This document shows positions 1 through 8,256 of a stretch of 64,000 nucleotides of DNA, in pieces (the stretch's first letter is position 1; the number at the start of each line of letters is the position of its first letter). The notes under the pieces are model-generated. The model was not told the DNA's origin, ran no database searches, and worked only from the letters and a program-made list of their open reading frames with translations. The DNA is from Streptomyces curacoi. Lineage in GTDB: Bacteria; Actinomycetota; Actinomycetes; Streptomycetales; Streptomycetaceae. The stretch covers positions 434,001 through 498,000 of the forward strand of contig NZ_KQ947985.1 in assembly GCF_001513975.1 (NCBI RefSeq), written 5' to 3'. A program made the translations under genes and the position numbers.

Positions 1-267
1 CGCCGCGGCTGCCCTCGCCTCGGTGACCAGGGCACGCATATCGGCCACCAGGGGGCGGGCGCGGCTGAGGACGAGGCGGCCCAGCGGGGTGGGGCGGCAG
101 CCGGATCTCGCGCGCAGGAACAGCGCGCCGCCCAGTTCCTGCTCGATCCGCCGCAGTTGGGTGCTGAGCGACGGCTGGGCGACGCCCAGTTGGCGCGCGG
201 CCCGGTGCAGACTGCCGGTGTCGGCTATGGCGCACAGCGCGCGGAGGTGCCTCACCTCAAGTTCCAT
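1..267 (-). CDS. LysR-family transcriptional regulator, N-terminal part (runs off the window)
   Basis: Only the first 89 residues are present; the gene continues beyond position 1. The start ATG is at 267. The visible part is a LysR-type winged helix-turn-helix: it opens MELEVRHLRALCAIADTGSL, and the recognition helix lies around AARQLGVAQPSLSTQLRRIE. It is transcribed away from the snapalysin gene at 444. LysR regulators divergent from small neutral protease genes are the usual arrangement in Streptomyces, so control of snpA is the natural inference. The effector-binding domain cannot be seen. Confidence 0.9.
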   Translation of the reverse strand, partial: MELEVRHLRALCAIADTGSLHRAARQLGVAQPSLSTQLRRIEQELGGALFLRARSGCRPTPLGRLVLSRARPLVADMRALVTEARAAAA

Positions 268-443
268 GCCCTTGGAGACTAAAGCGGAACCAAAGGTTTC
301 ACCAGCCGCACAAACCCCCTCGGAAGCCGGTCAATCCGGGCACCGATAGGACCGCGCTATCGCCGGTTGCCATCATCACAGCCGCCGCACAGGGGCCGAA
401 ACTCACGTGTTGAACGACTCACCCCCCACCTAGGAGTCCTTCG

Positions 444-1100
444 ATGCGTATGCGCATGTCCCTGTCCGCCCGTACGGCGGCGGTCCTCACCCTCAGTCTG
501 GCAACGGCCGGGCTGGGCACGGCGGTTCCCGCCGCCGCCGCTCCCGTCCACGCCGGCTACGTCGCCAAGTCCGCCGACTCCGAGGCAAGCCGGGCCTTCT
601 TCCAGGCCGTCCTGGAGTCGGTCGCCGAGAAGCGCGCCGCGAACCCGAAGGCCGCCGCGGCCGTCACGGTCGTGTACGACGCCTCCCGCGCGCCCACCTT
701 CCGCGCCCAGATAGCCCGCAGCACCGAGATATGGAACGGCTCGGTGTCGAACGTCAAGCTGCAGGAGGGCTCCAACGCCGACTTCACCTACCGTGAGGGC
801 AACGACCCGCGTGGCTCCTACGCCTCCACCGACGGGCACGGCAACGGCTACATCTTCCTCGACTACCAGCAGAACCAGGAGTACGACTCCACGCGGGTGA
901 CCGCGCACGAGACCGGCCATGTGCTCGGGCTGCCCGACCACTACGAGGGGCCGTGCAGTGAGCTGATGTCGGGCGGCGGGCCCGGCCCGTCGTGCACGAA
1001 CGCGATTCCGGACGCCAACGAGCGGGCCAGGGTCGAGCGGCTGTGGGCGAACGGGTTCGCTGCCGCGATGGACAAGGCGCTGCACAAGGCCGCGCGCTAG
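444..1100 (+). CDS. snpA: Snapalysin, small secreted neutral metalloprotease (M7)
   Basis: A 218-residue secreted zinc endopeptidase. An N-terminal Sec signal peptide (about residues 1-33, ending at an AAAAP cleavage region) is followed by the catalytic domain. The zinc motif [11 protein letters not shown] gives two His and one Asp ligand, the short HExxHxxGxxD form typical of the M7 family, and the downstream ELMSGGG fits the Met-turn. Two Cys in the C-terminal part (in GPCSEL and PSCTNA) fit the family disulphide. The length matches known snapalysins. The ATG follows the GGAGTCCTTCG leader. A divergent LysR gene lies 176 bp upstream and is the likely activator. Confidence 0.95.
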   Translation: MRMRMSLSARTAAVLTLSLATAGLGTAVPAAAAPVHAGYVAKSADSEASRAFFQAVLESVAEKRAANPKAAAAVTVVYDASRAPTFRAQIARSTEIWNGSVSNVKLQEGSNADFTYREGNDPRGSYASTDGHGNGYIFLDYQQNQEYDSTRVTAHETGHVLGLPDHYEGPCSELMSGGGPGPSCTNAIPDANERARVERLWANGFAAAMDKALHKAAR

Positions 1101-1203
1101 CGCGCCGTTCTCAAGGACCCACCCCCCACATGGCGCGGTCGCCCTCCTGCACAGGGCGGCCGCGCCGGCGTGTGGTCCGCCCAAGAGCTCGGGTGGTGTG
1201 TCG

Positions 1204-1258
1204 TGGTGGGCGGCTGCGGGTTGTGGGTGGCTGGTCGTGCAGTTCCCCGCGCCCCTTC
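1204..1258. repeat. Streptomyces-type intergenic repeat
   Basis: The stretch around GTGGCTGGTCGTGCAGTTCC followed by CCGCGCCCCTT matches, from memory, a short element that recurs in intergenic spacers of many Streptomyces genomes. It sits between the convergent ends of snpA and the FUSC gene. Function unknown. No second full copy was seen in this window. Confidence 0.5.
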
Positions 1259-1268
1259 GAGGTTGGCT

Positions 1269-3242
1269 TCAGTGCGGGGAAGCGATTGCTCGTGCCGCCG
1301 CTACCTCTTGCCGTAGTGGCTCCAGGACGCTCTCCGGTGAGCCTGTGAGGTCCGTGCGGACCGCGTAGAGGGTCTCGGCCTCCCGCAGGCCCTCCGCCAA
1401 CTCCTTCAGCTGACGCGCCACCTGCGCCACCTCGCCCGCCGACGGCGGAGCCGCCCCGTGTTTCACGCGGACCCGTGCCGCGGTCGTCGCGTCCACGATG
1501 CGCTCCACGGCGACGACCAGCGGCCACCACGCCGCCGCCCGGCGTCCGGTGGGCGGCGGCTCGGTCAGGGCGCGCTGGAACTCCGTACGGATGGCGGAGA
1601 GGTCCCGGTAGAGGCGGCGCCGCATGCGGGCGCGGGCCGGCGGGTCGACGGCGTCCGGTCCGAAGGCGCCCTCCACATAGCGCGCGGTGTCGTCCACCGC
1701 GTCGGCGAGCCGGTCGCCGACCCGCGTGTGCCAGCTCTCCGGCCACAGCAGATAACCGGCGACGAGCGCGATCGCGCAGCCCAGGAGGGAGTCGACCAGG
1801 CGAGGCAGCAGCAGCGCGGTGCCCGCGCGGTTCAGGACGTCCGACAGGAGCAGGATGACGGGGGTGATGGCGGCCGTCTGGTAGCCGTAGCCGCGCGGGG
1901 TGAAGGCCGGGATCAGCGGCGCGAGCAGCAGCATCGCCGGTACGTCCCACCAGCCGCGCGGCACCTCCGCGAGCACCGCCGCCGCGATGACCAGGCCGGC
2001 GACCGTGCCGAGGGCGCGCAGCAGGGCGCGGGAGAAGACGGAGCCGAAGTCGGGCTTGAGGACGAAGGTGATGGTGAGGGCGACCCAGTAGGAGCGGGGG
2101 ACCTGGACGAGGGAGACCAGCGCCTGGGCCAGCCCGATGCACAGGGCGAGGCGCAGGCCGTAGCGCCAGGAGGCGGCGGAGAGGGCGACGCTGCGGGTGG
2201 CGCGGGCGGCGCGGATGCCGAGCGTGGCCGGCCGGCCGAGGCGGTCGTCGATGCCGCGGGGGTCGACGTCCGGTGCGGTGACGACCTCGGCGGTGTGGCG
2301 CAGGGCGTGGTCGACCGCGCGGGCGGTCTGGGTCGTCGGGCTGGGCAGCCTCAGCCCGGCCGGTCCCGGGGAGCCGGTCTCCACGGCCTCGGCGAGGCGC
2401 CGTACGGCCTCCGGGAGCTCGGGCGGGAGGGGGCTGCCGCTGAGGTGTGCGGCGGGGGCGGCCTCCACGACCGGGGTGATGGCGTTCAACTGGGCGAGCA
2501 GCCGGGTCAGTTCGGGGCTGCGGCCGTGGTGGCGGGCGCGGTGGGCGAGGACGGTGTCGTACGACTGGTTCAGGGACTGGGTGACGGCGTGCCGGGCGTC
2601 GTCGTAGGCCTGGGTGCTGTCGCTGCCGCAGGCCGCCAGCAACTCGGCGACCGCCCGGTAGGTGCCGGCCACCGCGACGCGTTCGGGGACCCCGGACCGC
2701 AGCGGCCAGGCGAGCAGCGCGAGGAGCAGGACGAGCAGCCCGCCGCCGGACATCAGCAGCGGCGCGAGCCACCACTCGCCCGGCATCGGCAGGCCCGCGC
2801 CGACCACGCAGGTCAGCAGCAGCACCAGCCCCGACGCGGAGGCGACCGCGCCGATCGTCGAGATCATCCCGGAGATCAGCGCGACACCGGTGACGGCGGC
2901 GACGGCGACCCAGCCGTGGCCGTGCACCAGGGACCCCAGGGTGATGCCCACGGCGCCGAAGAGCTGGGGGATCGCGATGGTGGGGATGCGGACGCGGTAG
3001 GCGGTGGCGGTGTCGCTGATGACGCCGTTGAGGGCGCCCATGGAGGCGAGGGCGCCGTAGGCGGGGCGGTCGGCGGCGAGGCCGAGGGCCAGCGGGAGGG
3101 CCATCGCGATCGCGGCGCGGACCACGGCCGGCCGGTTGACGGGGGCCTGCTGGGCCCGGAGGTTCCTGACCAGCCAGTCGGGGGGCGTGAGGCTGACGGG
3201 GAACTCGCGGGGCATGCGCCCATTATGGGCGGCCTTGTTCAC
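1269..3242 (-). CDS. FUSC-family / aromatic acid exporter-like integral membrane protein
   Basis: A 657-residue membrane protein with two clusters of transmembrane helices. An N-terminal block of several helices (about residues 43-180) is followed by a cytoplasmic helical region and a second block (about 360-500), then a soluble C-terminal tail. This duplicated layout is that of the FUSC/YccS/aromatic-acid exporter superfamily, which moves aromatic acids or related anions. The substrate cannot be told from sequence. The start may be GTG at 3242, overlapping the upstream EEP gene by 20 bp, or ATG at 3215 (MPREFPVSL); neither has a strong ribosome site, and the overlap suggests translational coupling. 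Confidence 0.8.
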   Translation of the reverse strand: MNKAAHNGRMPREFPVSLTPPDWLVRNLRAQQAPVNRPAVVRAAIAMALPLALGLAADRPAYGALASMGALNGVISDTATAYRVRIPTIAIPQLFGAVGITLGSLVHGHGWVAVAAVTGVALISGMISTIGAVASASGLVLLLTCVVGAGLPMPGEWWLAPLLMSGGGLLVLLLALLAWPLRSGVPERVAVAGTYRAVAELLAACGSDSTQAYDDARHAVTQSLNQSYDTVLAHRARHHGRSPELTRLLAQLNAITPVVEAAPAAHLSGSPLPPELPEAVRRLAEAVETGSPGPAGLRLPSPTTQTARAVDHALRHTAEVVTAPDVDPRGIDDRLGRPATLGIRAARATRSVALSAASWRYGLRLALCIGLAQALVSLVQVPRSYWVALTITFVLKPDFGSVFSRALLRALGTVAGLVIAAAVLAEVPRGWWDVPAMLLLAPLIPAFTPRGYGYQTAAITPVILLLSDVLNRAGTALLLPRLVDSLLGCAIALVAGYLLWPESWHTRVGDRLADAVDDTARYVEGAFGPDAVDPPARARMRRRLYRDLSAIRTEFQRALTEPPPTGRRAAAWWPLVVAVERIVDATTAARVRVKHGAAPPSAGEVAQVARQLKELAEGLREAETLYAVRTDLTGSPESVLEPLRQEVAAARAIASPH

Positions 3243-4191
3243 CTGCTCGGCGCTGGTGGAGCGTGACGTCGACGAGCAGGGCGCGGTGGTCGGTGCCGGT
3301 CAGGTCGAGGAAGCGGGCGGTGCGGGCGGAGAGGTCGGCGGACAGGAGCACATGGTCGATCTGCACGCCGAACGTCGGTGCGGTGCGGGCCGGCCAGCTG
3401 GGCGTGCGGTCGTGGCCGGTGAGCCGGGCGGCGTCGCGCAGGCCGGTGTCGAGGATGCGGCGGAAGGCGGCGTGGTCCTGGGAGGCGTTGAAGTCGCCGG
3501 CGAGGACGAGGGGCGTCCGGTCGTGCTCGGCGGCGAAGTCGTGCAGCGCGTCGAGTTCCCGCCGCCAGAGGCCGATCTGGCCCGGGAGCGGCGGCATGGG
3601 GTGCGCGAGCTGCAGCCGTACGGCGTGTCCGCGGACGTCGGCGACGGCGCCGGGCATGGCCATGGTGCCGGCGACCGCGCCCGCGGGCCGGAGCGGGAAG
3701 CGGCTGAGGACGACCGAGCCCGCCGAGCCGCCGGCGATCCGGGCGGCCCGGTGCGGATAGTCGCCGGCGAGGGCACTGGTGAGGGTGGCGTCGCAGGTGT
3801 ACTCGCACTCCTGGACGAACACGAGGTCCGGCCGCTCGCGGCGGACGGCGGCCACCAGGGAGTCGGTCGCGTGCCCGAACTCGACGTTCGAGGTCAGCAC
3901 GCGCAAGGAGACGAGCGCGGGCCCGTCCGGCCTACCGGTCTTCCCGTACGGCTCGATGTACCAGGCCAGCAGCCCCAGCAGGCCGACGGCCCACACGGCG
4001 CCGGTCCACCAGCGCGAGAACAGGGCGAGCAGCAGCCCGCCTCCGGTGGGCACCAGCAGCCACGGCAGGAAGGCGAGGAACTGCGGGACGGGGGTGATGC
4101 CGTCGGTGTCGGCGACACGGCAGCCGACGACCGCGCTGACGCCGAGGAACAGCAGGGCGGCCGACCAGGTGCCGAGCCGCCGTCGCATCAC
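3223..4191 (-). CDS. Membrane-anchored endonuclease/exonuclease/phosphatase (EEP) family protein
   Basis: A 322-residue protein. Three hydrophobic helices occupy about the first 85 residues and a periplasm-facing EEP hydrolase domain follows. The EEP fingerprint is complete: TSNVEF (Asn ligand), VFVQECEYT (Glu metal ligand), GDFNAS, QIDHVLLS and a terminal GTDHRALLVD with the catalytic His. This architecture occurs widely in Streptomyces, where the substrate (nucleic acid, sphingolipid or phosphoinositide-like phosphodiester) is generally unknown. It overlaps the following FUSC gene, so the two are probably one transcript. The start ATG at 4191 encodes MMRRRLG. Confidence 0.85.
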   Translation of the reverse strand: MMRRRLGTWSAALLFLGVSAVVGCRVADTDGITPVPQFLAFLPWLLVPTGGGLLLALFSRWWTGAVWAVGLLGLLAWYIEPYGKTGRPDGPALVSLRVLTSNVEFGHATDSLVAAVRRERPDLVFVQECEYTCDATLTSALAGDYPHRAARIAGGSAGSVVLSRFPLRPAGAVAGTMAMPGAVADVRGHAVRLQLAHPMPPLPGQIGLWRRELDALHDFAAEHDRTPLVLAGDFNASQDHAAFRRILDTGLRDAARLTGHDRTPSWPARTAPTFGVQIDHVLLSADLSARTARFLDLTGTDHRALLVDVTLHQRRAGEQGRP

Positions 4192-4201
4192 GGCCCCGAG
4201 A

Positions 4202-4987
4202 CTACGGGTGCGTGTCGACCCGCGCCAGGAACTCCCCCAGCGCCTCGTTGAACTCGCCCGGCCGCTCCAGGTTCGGCATATGGGCCGCCCTCTCGATCAC
4301 CCGCAGTGTCGAGTCCGGGAGGGCCGCGTGCATGGCCTCGGCGTCGGAGACGGGGGTGAAGGTGTCGTCCGCGCCCACGACGACCAGGGCGGGGACCGAG
4401 ACGCGGGTCAGCAGGTCGCGGTAGTCGGGGCGTTCGGCGCGGCCGCGCAGGGCCGCCGCGGCGCCCTCCGGCGGGGTCGCCGTCATCATGCCGTGGACGT
4501 GGGCCTTGACCTCGGCGTCCGCGTACGGCGCGACCATCTTCTCCAGCACCTCGTCGGCGTATCCGCGCATGCCCTCGCGCAGCAGCCGGTCCGCCATGTC
4601 GCCCCGTGCCTTCCCGCCCTCGGGCGTCTCCGCCGCCGGGAAGGTGTCCGCGAGGACCAGGCCCCGGATGCGGTGGGGGAAGCGCTCGTAGGCCTCCATG
4701 ACGATCTGGCCGCCCATCGACAGGCCCGCCAGCACGAAGGTCTCCACCTTCAGGTCGTCCAGCAGGGCGTCGATGTCGCCGGCGAAGACGGAGAGCGGTG
4801 TGACGCCGGGGACGACCGGGGAGGCGCCGTAGCCGCGCAGGTCGGGGGCGATCACTCGGCGTTGGTGGGAGAACGCCTCGATCTGCGGGGCCCACATCGT
4901 GCGGTCGAAGGGGTGGCCGTGGACGAGGACAAGGGGGGCCGCAGCGGTATCGGCGCCTTTGTCCTCGTATGCGAGGAAGGGGGTCAT
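4202..4987 (-). CDS. Alpha/beta-fold hydrolase
   Basis: A 261-residue single-domain hydrolase starting MTPFLAYEDKG. It shows the HG oxyanion motif (VHGHPFDRTMW), the nucleophile elbow GLSMGGQIVME, an Asp in VVGADDTFTP and a C-terminal His in ERAAHMPNLERP, so the Ser-Asp-His triad is intact. The family includes 3-oxoadipate enol-lactonase-like and haloperoxidase-like esterases; the exact substrate cannot be inferred. The open frame extends upstream but the ATG at 4987 is preferred, because upstream codons run into the regulatory direct repeats. It is divergent from the MocR regulator at 5064, which probably controls it. Confidence 0.85.
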   Translation of the reverse strand: MTPFLAYEDKGADTAAAPLVLVHGHPFDRTMWAPQIEAFSHQRRVIAPDLRGYGASPVVPGVTPLSVFAGDIDALLDDLKVETFVLAGLSMGGQIVMEAYERFPHRIRGLVLADTFPAAETPEGGKARGDMADRLLREGMRGYADEVLEKMVAPYADAEVKAHVHGMMTATPPEGAAAALRGRAERPDYRDLLTRVSVPALVVVGADDTFTPVSDAEAMHAALPDSTLRVIERAAHMPNLERPGEFNEALGEFLARVDTHP

Positions 4988-5013
4988 GTGGACGACCCTA
5001 GATCGGCCCAACT

Positions 5014-5048
5014 CCTCGGTGCAATAAGATCTTTGCCCTCGGTGCAAT
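5014..5048. promoter_or_regulatory. Twin 12-bp direct repeats, probable MocR operator
   Basis: CCTCGGTGCAAT occurs exactly at 5014-5025 and again at 5037-5048, a 23-bp period of about two helical turns. It lies in the 76-bp spacer between the divergent hydrolase and MocR genes. MocR/PdxR regulators are known to bind direct repeats in such divergent spacers, so this is the likely operator. Confidence 0.6.
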
Positions 5049-5063
5049 GTCAGGAGGACGCTC

Positions 5064-6389
5064 GTGCAGGACTACCGGCGCCTCGCCGACCGCATAGCCG
5101 ACGACATCACCGCCGGGCGGCTCAGGCCCGGTGAACGGCTGCCTCCCCAGCGGGTGTTCGCGCGGCGGCGCGGGATCGCCGGGTCGACGGCGGGGCGGGT
5201 GTACGCCGAACTCGTACGGCGGGGACTGGTCGTCGGCGAGGTCGGCCGCGGGACCTTCGTCCGGGCGGCGGCGCAACCCGGGCGGAGCGGGCGCTCGCTC
5301 ACCGAGGCCGCGACCGCCGCCGCCGTGAACCTGGAGCTCAACTACCCTGCCGTGCCCGGACAGTCGGAACTCCTCGCCCCCGCCCTCGCGCCCCTTCTCC
5401 GCCCCGACGTCCTCACCGAGGCCCTGCACCCGGCCGCCGCCACCGGCACGCCCGCGGCCCGGGAGGCGGTGGCCGCCCTCCTCGCCACCGCGGGCTGGCG
5501 CCCCGAACCCGACCGGTTCCTGTTCACCGGCAACGCCCGCCAGGCCATCGCCGCCACCCTCGCCTCCCTGGTCCGCCCCGGCGGACGCGTCGGTGTCGAA
5601 CCGCTGACGTATCCCCTGGTCAAGGAGATCGCCGCCCGCCTCGGCATCACCCTGGTCCCGCTGGCGGCGGACGAGGACGGGGTCTGGCCGGAGTCCGTCG
5701 CAGCCCTCCACCGCAGTGCCCCGCTGTCCGCGCTCTACCTCCAGCCGACCCTGCACAATCCGACGTCCCGGACGATGAGCGCGGACCGCCGAGTGCACCT
5801 CGCCGCCGCCGTGAACGCCCTGAACATCCCCGTCGTCGAGGACCGCATCTGGTCCTTCCTCACGGACGACGACCCCCTCGCCGTCCACGCCCCGGACCTC
5901 ACCCACGTCGTCGACGGCCTCTCCAAGCGCGTCGCCCCAGGACTCACCGTGGGCTTCGTCGCCGTACCCCGGCAGCGGGTCGAGACGGTGGCGGCGGCCG
6001 TGCGGTCGGGTGGCTGGAGCGCGGGACGGTTCGCCGTGGAGGCGGCCGTGCGGTGGACCGGGGACGGGACGGTGGAGCGGCTGGTCGCGGCGAAGCGGGC
6101 CGATGCGGCGGCCAGGCAGCGGATCCTCGGCGAGGAGCTGCGCGGATTCGCCGTACGGTCCGATCCGCGCGCCTACTTCGCCTGGTGGGAGCTGCCCGCC
6201 CCATGGCGAGCGGACACCTTCACGGCCGCCGCGGCCGAACACGGGATCGCCGTGACCCCGGGCCCTGCCTTCACCGTCGATCCGAACTGCACGCCGGATG
6301 CCGTCAGGCTCGGGCTCGGGTCGGTTTCGGAGTCGGGTCTGCGGTGGGCGTTGGGGATGCTTGTCGGTGTTGTGCGAGCGGTTGGGTGA
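5064..6389 (+). CDS. MocR-family (GntR-HTH plus aminotransferase-like) transcriptional regulator
   Basis: A 441-residue fusion of a GntR winged helix (about residues 1-70: RLADRIADDI, GERLPPQRVFA, GRGTFV) with a fold-type I aminotransferase-like domain (about 95-440). The PLP-binding Lys is visible in VVDGLSKRVAPGL (Lys288), with the ring-stacking Asp in VVEDRIWSF. MocR proteins sense PLP or amino-acid adducts and regulate a neighbouring gene, here probably the divergent hydrolase. The GTG start at 5064 follows AGGAGGACGCTC. The last ~58 codons lie inside copy 1 of a tandem 209-bp duplication that extends past the stop. Confidence 0.9.
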   Translation: MQDYRRLADRIADDITAGRLRPGERLPPQRVFARRRGIAGSTAGRVYAELVRRGLVVGEVGRGTFVRAAAQPGRSGRSLTEAATAAAVNLELNYPAVPGQSELLAPALAPLLRPDVLTEALHPAAATGTPAAREAVAALLATAGWRPEPDRFLFTGNARQAIAATLASLVRPGGRVGVEPLTYPLVKEIAARLGITLVPLAADEDGVWPESVAALHRSAPLSALYLQPTLHNPTSRTMSADRRVHLAAAVNALNIPVVEDRIWSFLTDDDPLAVHAPDLTHVVDGLSKRVAPGLTVGFVAVPRQRVETVAAAVRSGGWSAGRFAVEAAVRWTGDGTVERLVAAKRADAAARQRILGEELRGFAVRSDPRAYFAWWELPAPWRADTFTAAAAEHGIAVTPGPAFTVDPNCTPDAVRLGLGSVSESGLRWALGMLVGVVRAVG

Positions 6390-6633
6390 GGCGGCAGAGG
6401 GGGGCGACTGCCAGGCCGAGGACACTTTCGCCGCCGTGGCGGCTGGGCGCGGGGTCGCCGTGAGGCCGGGGCCCCGCCTTCACCGTCGATCCGAACCGCA
6501 CGCCGGATGCCGTCAGGCTCGGGCTCGGGTCGGTTTCGGAGTCGGGTCTGCGGTGGGCGTTGGGGATGCTTGTCGGTGTTGTGCGAGCAGTTGGGTGAGG
6601 CGGCAGAGGAGGGCTACTGCCAGGCCGAGGACG
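6213..6633. repeat. Tandem ~209-bp duplication across convergent gene ends
   Basis: Copy 1 covers about 6213-6421 and copy 2 about 6422-6633, with an offset of 209 bp (208 in the left part because of a one-base indel). The right three quarters, from GCCTTCACCGTCGATCC onward, differ at only a few positions; the left part is more diverged. Copy 1 carries the true 3' end of the MocR gene and copy 2 the true 3' end of the convergent membrane gene. Each copy also holds a dead version of the other gene's tail, for example LAQHRQASPTPTADPTPKP in both. Confidence 0.85.
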
Positions 6634-7445
6634 ATGAGCAGCCAGGACACCGTGCGCAGGGTGGCGGTCAGGGCGTCGTAGACCGCGCCCGCGGCCGGGC
6701 GATGGGCCGCCTCGGTCAGGTCGGCCAGGGTGAGCTGGCGGCCGATCGCCACCGCGAGGAGCAGGAACGCGCCGCCGAGGGCCGTGCCCAGCGCGGTCGC
6801 CGTGACCGCGCGGCGGCGGCAGGCGGCGACGGCGATGCCCGTCGCGGCGAGGACGGCGGCCGAGACGGGCAGCCAGAAACCGGCGACTTCGAGCACGTCG
6901 TATCCCTTCCTGAGCCGGTCCAGCTCGTGCGCCGGGAGCACGGCGACCTCGGTGTGCTCGACCGGGATGCGGTGCGCCAACGGGACGTGGTCGTCGGCGA
7001 GGTGGCGTTTGACCTGCGCGGTGACCGGGGCCAGGTCGACGGTGACCGGGCGGTCGCGCCCGTCGTGGAGGGCGCTCAGCACCGCGTCGTGGATCGCCCT
7101 GTTGCTCGCGTCCCACGCCGTGTGGAAGGCCTCGCTCCGGGTGAACGAGCGCACCGCGTCGTACACGAAGGGACGCAGGGTGCCCTGCTCGTCACGGGTG
7201 CCGAGCCCGGGGTCGAGCCGTGGGGCCACCTCGTGCAGGATCCCGGCCCCGACGGTGTCCGCCACCGCGCCCTGCACGGCCGGATCGGCGGCCAGCGGCG
7301 CCATCGCGGTGACGTAGCGGCCCGTGTCGGCGAGCCCGTACGTCACCCAGGCCGCCAGCGCGCCGAACGGCACGAGGAGGCACGACAGGGCGATCAGCGC
7401 TGCCGACAGGGCGTTCCGCAGACGGGTGGGCACCTCTTCAGGCAA
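6513..7445 (-). CDS. Four-helix membrane protein of unknown function
   Basis: A 310-residue protein with an N-terminal transmembrane helix (about residues 13-35), a long extracytoplasmic region (about 40-185) and three further helices (about 188-285), then a Pro/Thr/Arg-rich tail. I recognise the layout as a conserved Streptomyces integral membrane family but know no function. The start ATG at 7445 encodes MPEEVPTRLRNA. Its last ~40 codons lie in copy 2 of the tandem duplication; a second, disconnected copy of the same tail is found in copy 1. Confidence 0.75.
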   Translation of the reverse strand: MPEEVPTRLRNALSAALIALSCLLVPFGALAAWVTYGLADTGRYVTAMAPLAADPAVQGAVADTVGAGILHEVAPRLDPGLGTRDEQGTLRPFVYDAVRSFTRSEAFHTAWDASNRAIHDAVLSALHDGRDRPVTVDLAPVTAQVKRHLADDHVPLAHRIPVEHTEVAVLPAHELDRLRKGYDVLEVAGFWLPVSAAVLAATGIAVAACRRRAVTATALGTALGGAFLLLAVAIGRQLTLADLTEAAHRPAAGAVYDALTATLRTVSWLLIVLGLAVALLCRLTQLLAQHRQASPTPTADPTPKPTRARA

Positions 7446-7623
7446 GGGTCACGGGGGTGGATGTGCCAGCCGCGTGACTGCATACGGCCGCACGATTCCG
7501 CTCTCCGGTGGAGCGTTCACCCGAACGGGTGTCTCATGGATCCAGGGCGTGTTCGTGGGTGGATGAAGGGGAATGGGGCGGCCCCGGCGCCAGTGGCGGC
7601 CGGGGCCGATCCGTGCTCGCCCC

Positions 7624-8112
7624 TCACCTGATCCGGTGGCCCTGGGCGTCCTCGTGGGTGTAGTAGCGGTAGAACAGCACCGCGAAGAAGCCCGCGCCGA
7701 TCACGGCGCCCATGATCGCGGACCGGAGCACGGTCACGTCGGCCTGGCTGTACAGGAACCCGAACGCGCTGCCCGTGAAGGCGAACCACAGCAGTGCGTG
7801 CACCTCGCGGATCGTGCGCGAGGCGACCCAGCGCACGGCGATGTACAGCAGCGTGAACGCGGCCGCGGTGACGAAGCCGAAGAGCAGGTTCCAGCCGGTG
7901 ATCTCGCCGCCGGAGCGCCGGTTGGCCGCGGCCCAGTAGCCGTAGAGGAGCCCGAGGACGATCGGTACGGCGACGCTCGCGACGCGGTGCGTCCGCGCGC
8001 TGAAGACGTCGGGCAGGCCACGCGCGCCGGTCGTCGTGTCCGTGGCGCTCGGCGCGCCCGTGGGGCCCGTCCTTCCGGCCCGTCCGCCGGGCGCGGGTGC
8101 CGCATGAGCCAT
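7624..8112 (-). CDS. Small membrane protein of unknown function
   Basis: A 162-residue protein starting MAHAAPAPGG at ATG 8112, behind a strong GGAGAGAGGAGAG site. A Pro/Gly/Thr-rich N-terminus (about 45 residues) precedes four predicted transmembrane helices (VPIVLGLLYGYW, LLFGFVTAAAFTLLYI, VHALLWFAFTGSAFGFLY, IMGAVIGAGFFAVLF). The C-terminus HEDAQGHRIR is hydrophilic. No enzymatic motif is visible. The family is common in Streptomyces and uncharacterised to my knowledge. It is divergent from the phosphatase gene at 8257. Confidence 0.75.
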   Translation of the reverse strand: MAHAAPAPGGRAGRTGPTGAPSATDTTTGARGLPDVFSARTHRVASVAVPIVLGLLYGYWAAANRRSGGEITGWNLLFGFVTAAAFTLLYIAVRWVASRTIREVHALLWFAFTGSAFGFLYSQADVTVLRSAIMGAVIGAGFFAVLFYRYYTHEDAQGHRIR

Positions 8113-8256
8113 GAGAGCTCTCCTCTCTCCTCGCCCCCGCCATCCAGCGCACACCTGAGACCGTCGGCCGGCAAGTCGGCGGCGGCCCCGGGCACGGCCA
8201 CGGGAACCCCGGGTACCCGGATGCGGCTGAACCAACGGCGTGTTTCGCTGAAGCCC

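Noticed and set aside
1458..3266. A 602-codon plus-strand open frame
   Set aside because: Low-complexity Gly/Asp/Gln/Arg shadow of the FUSC-family gene on the minus strand.
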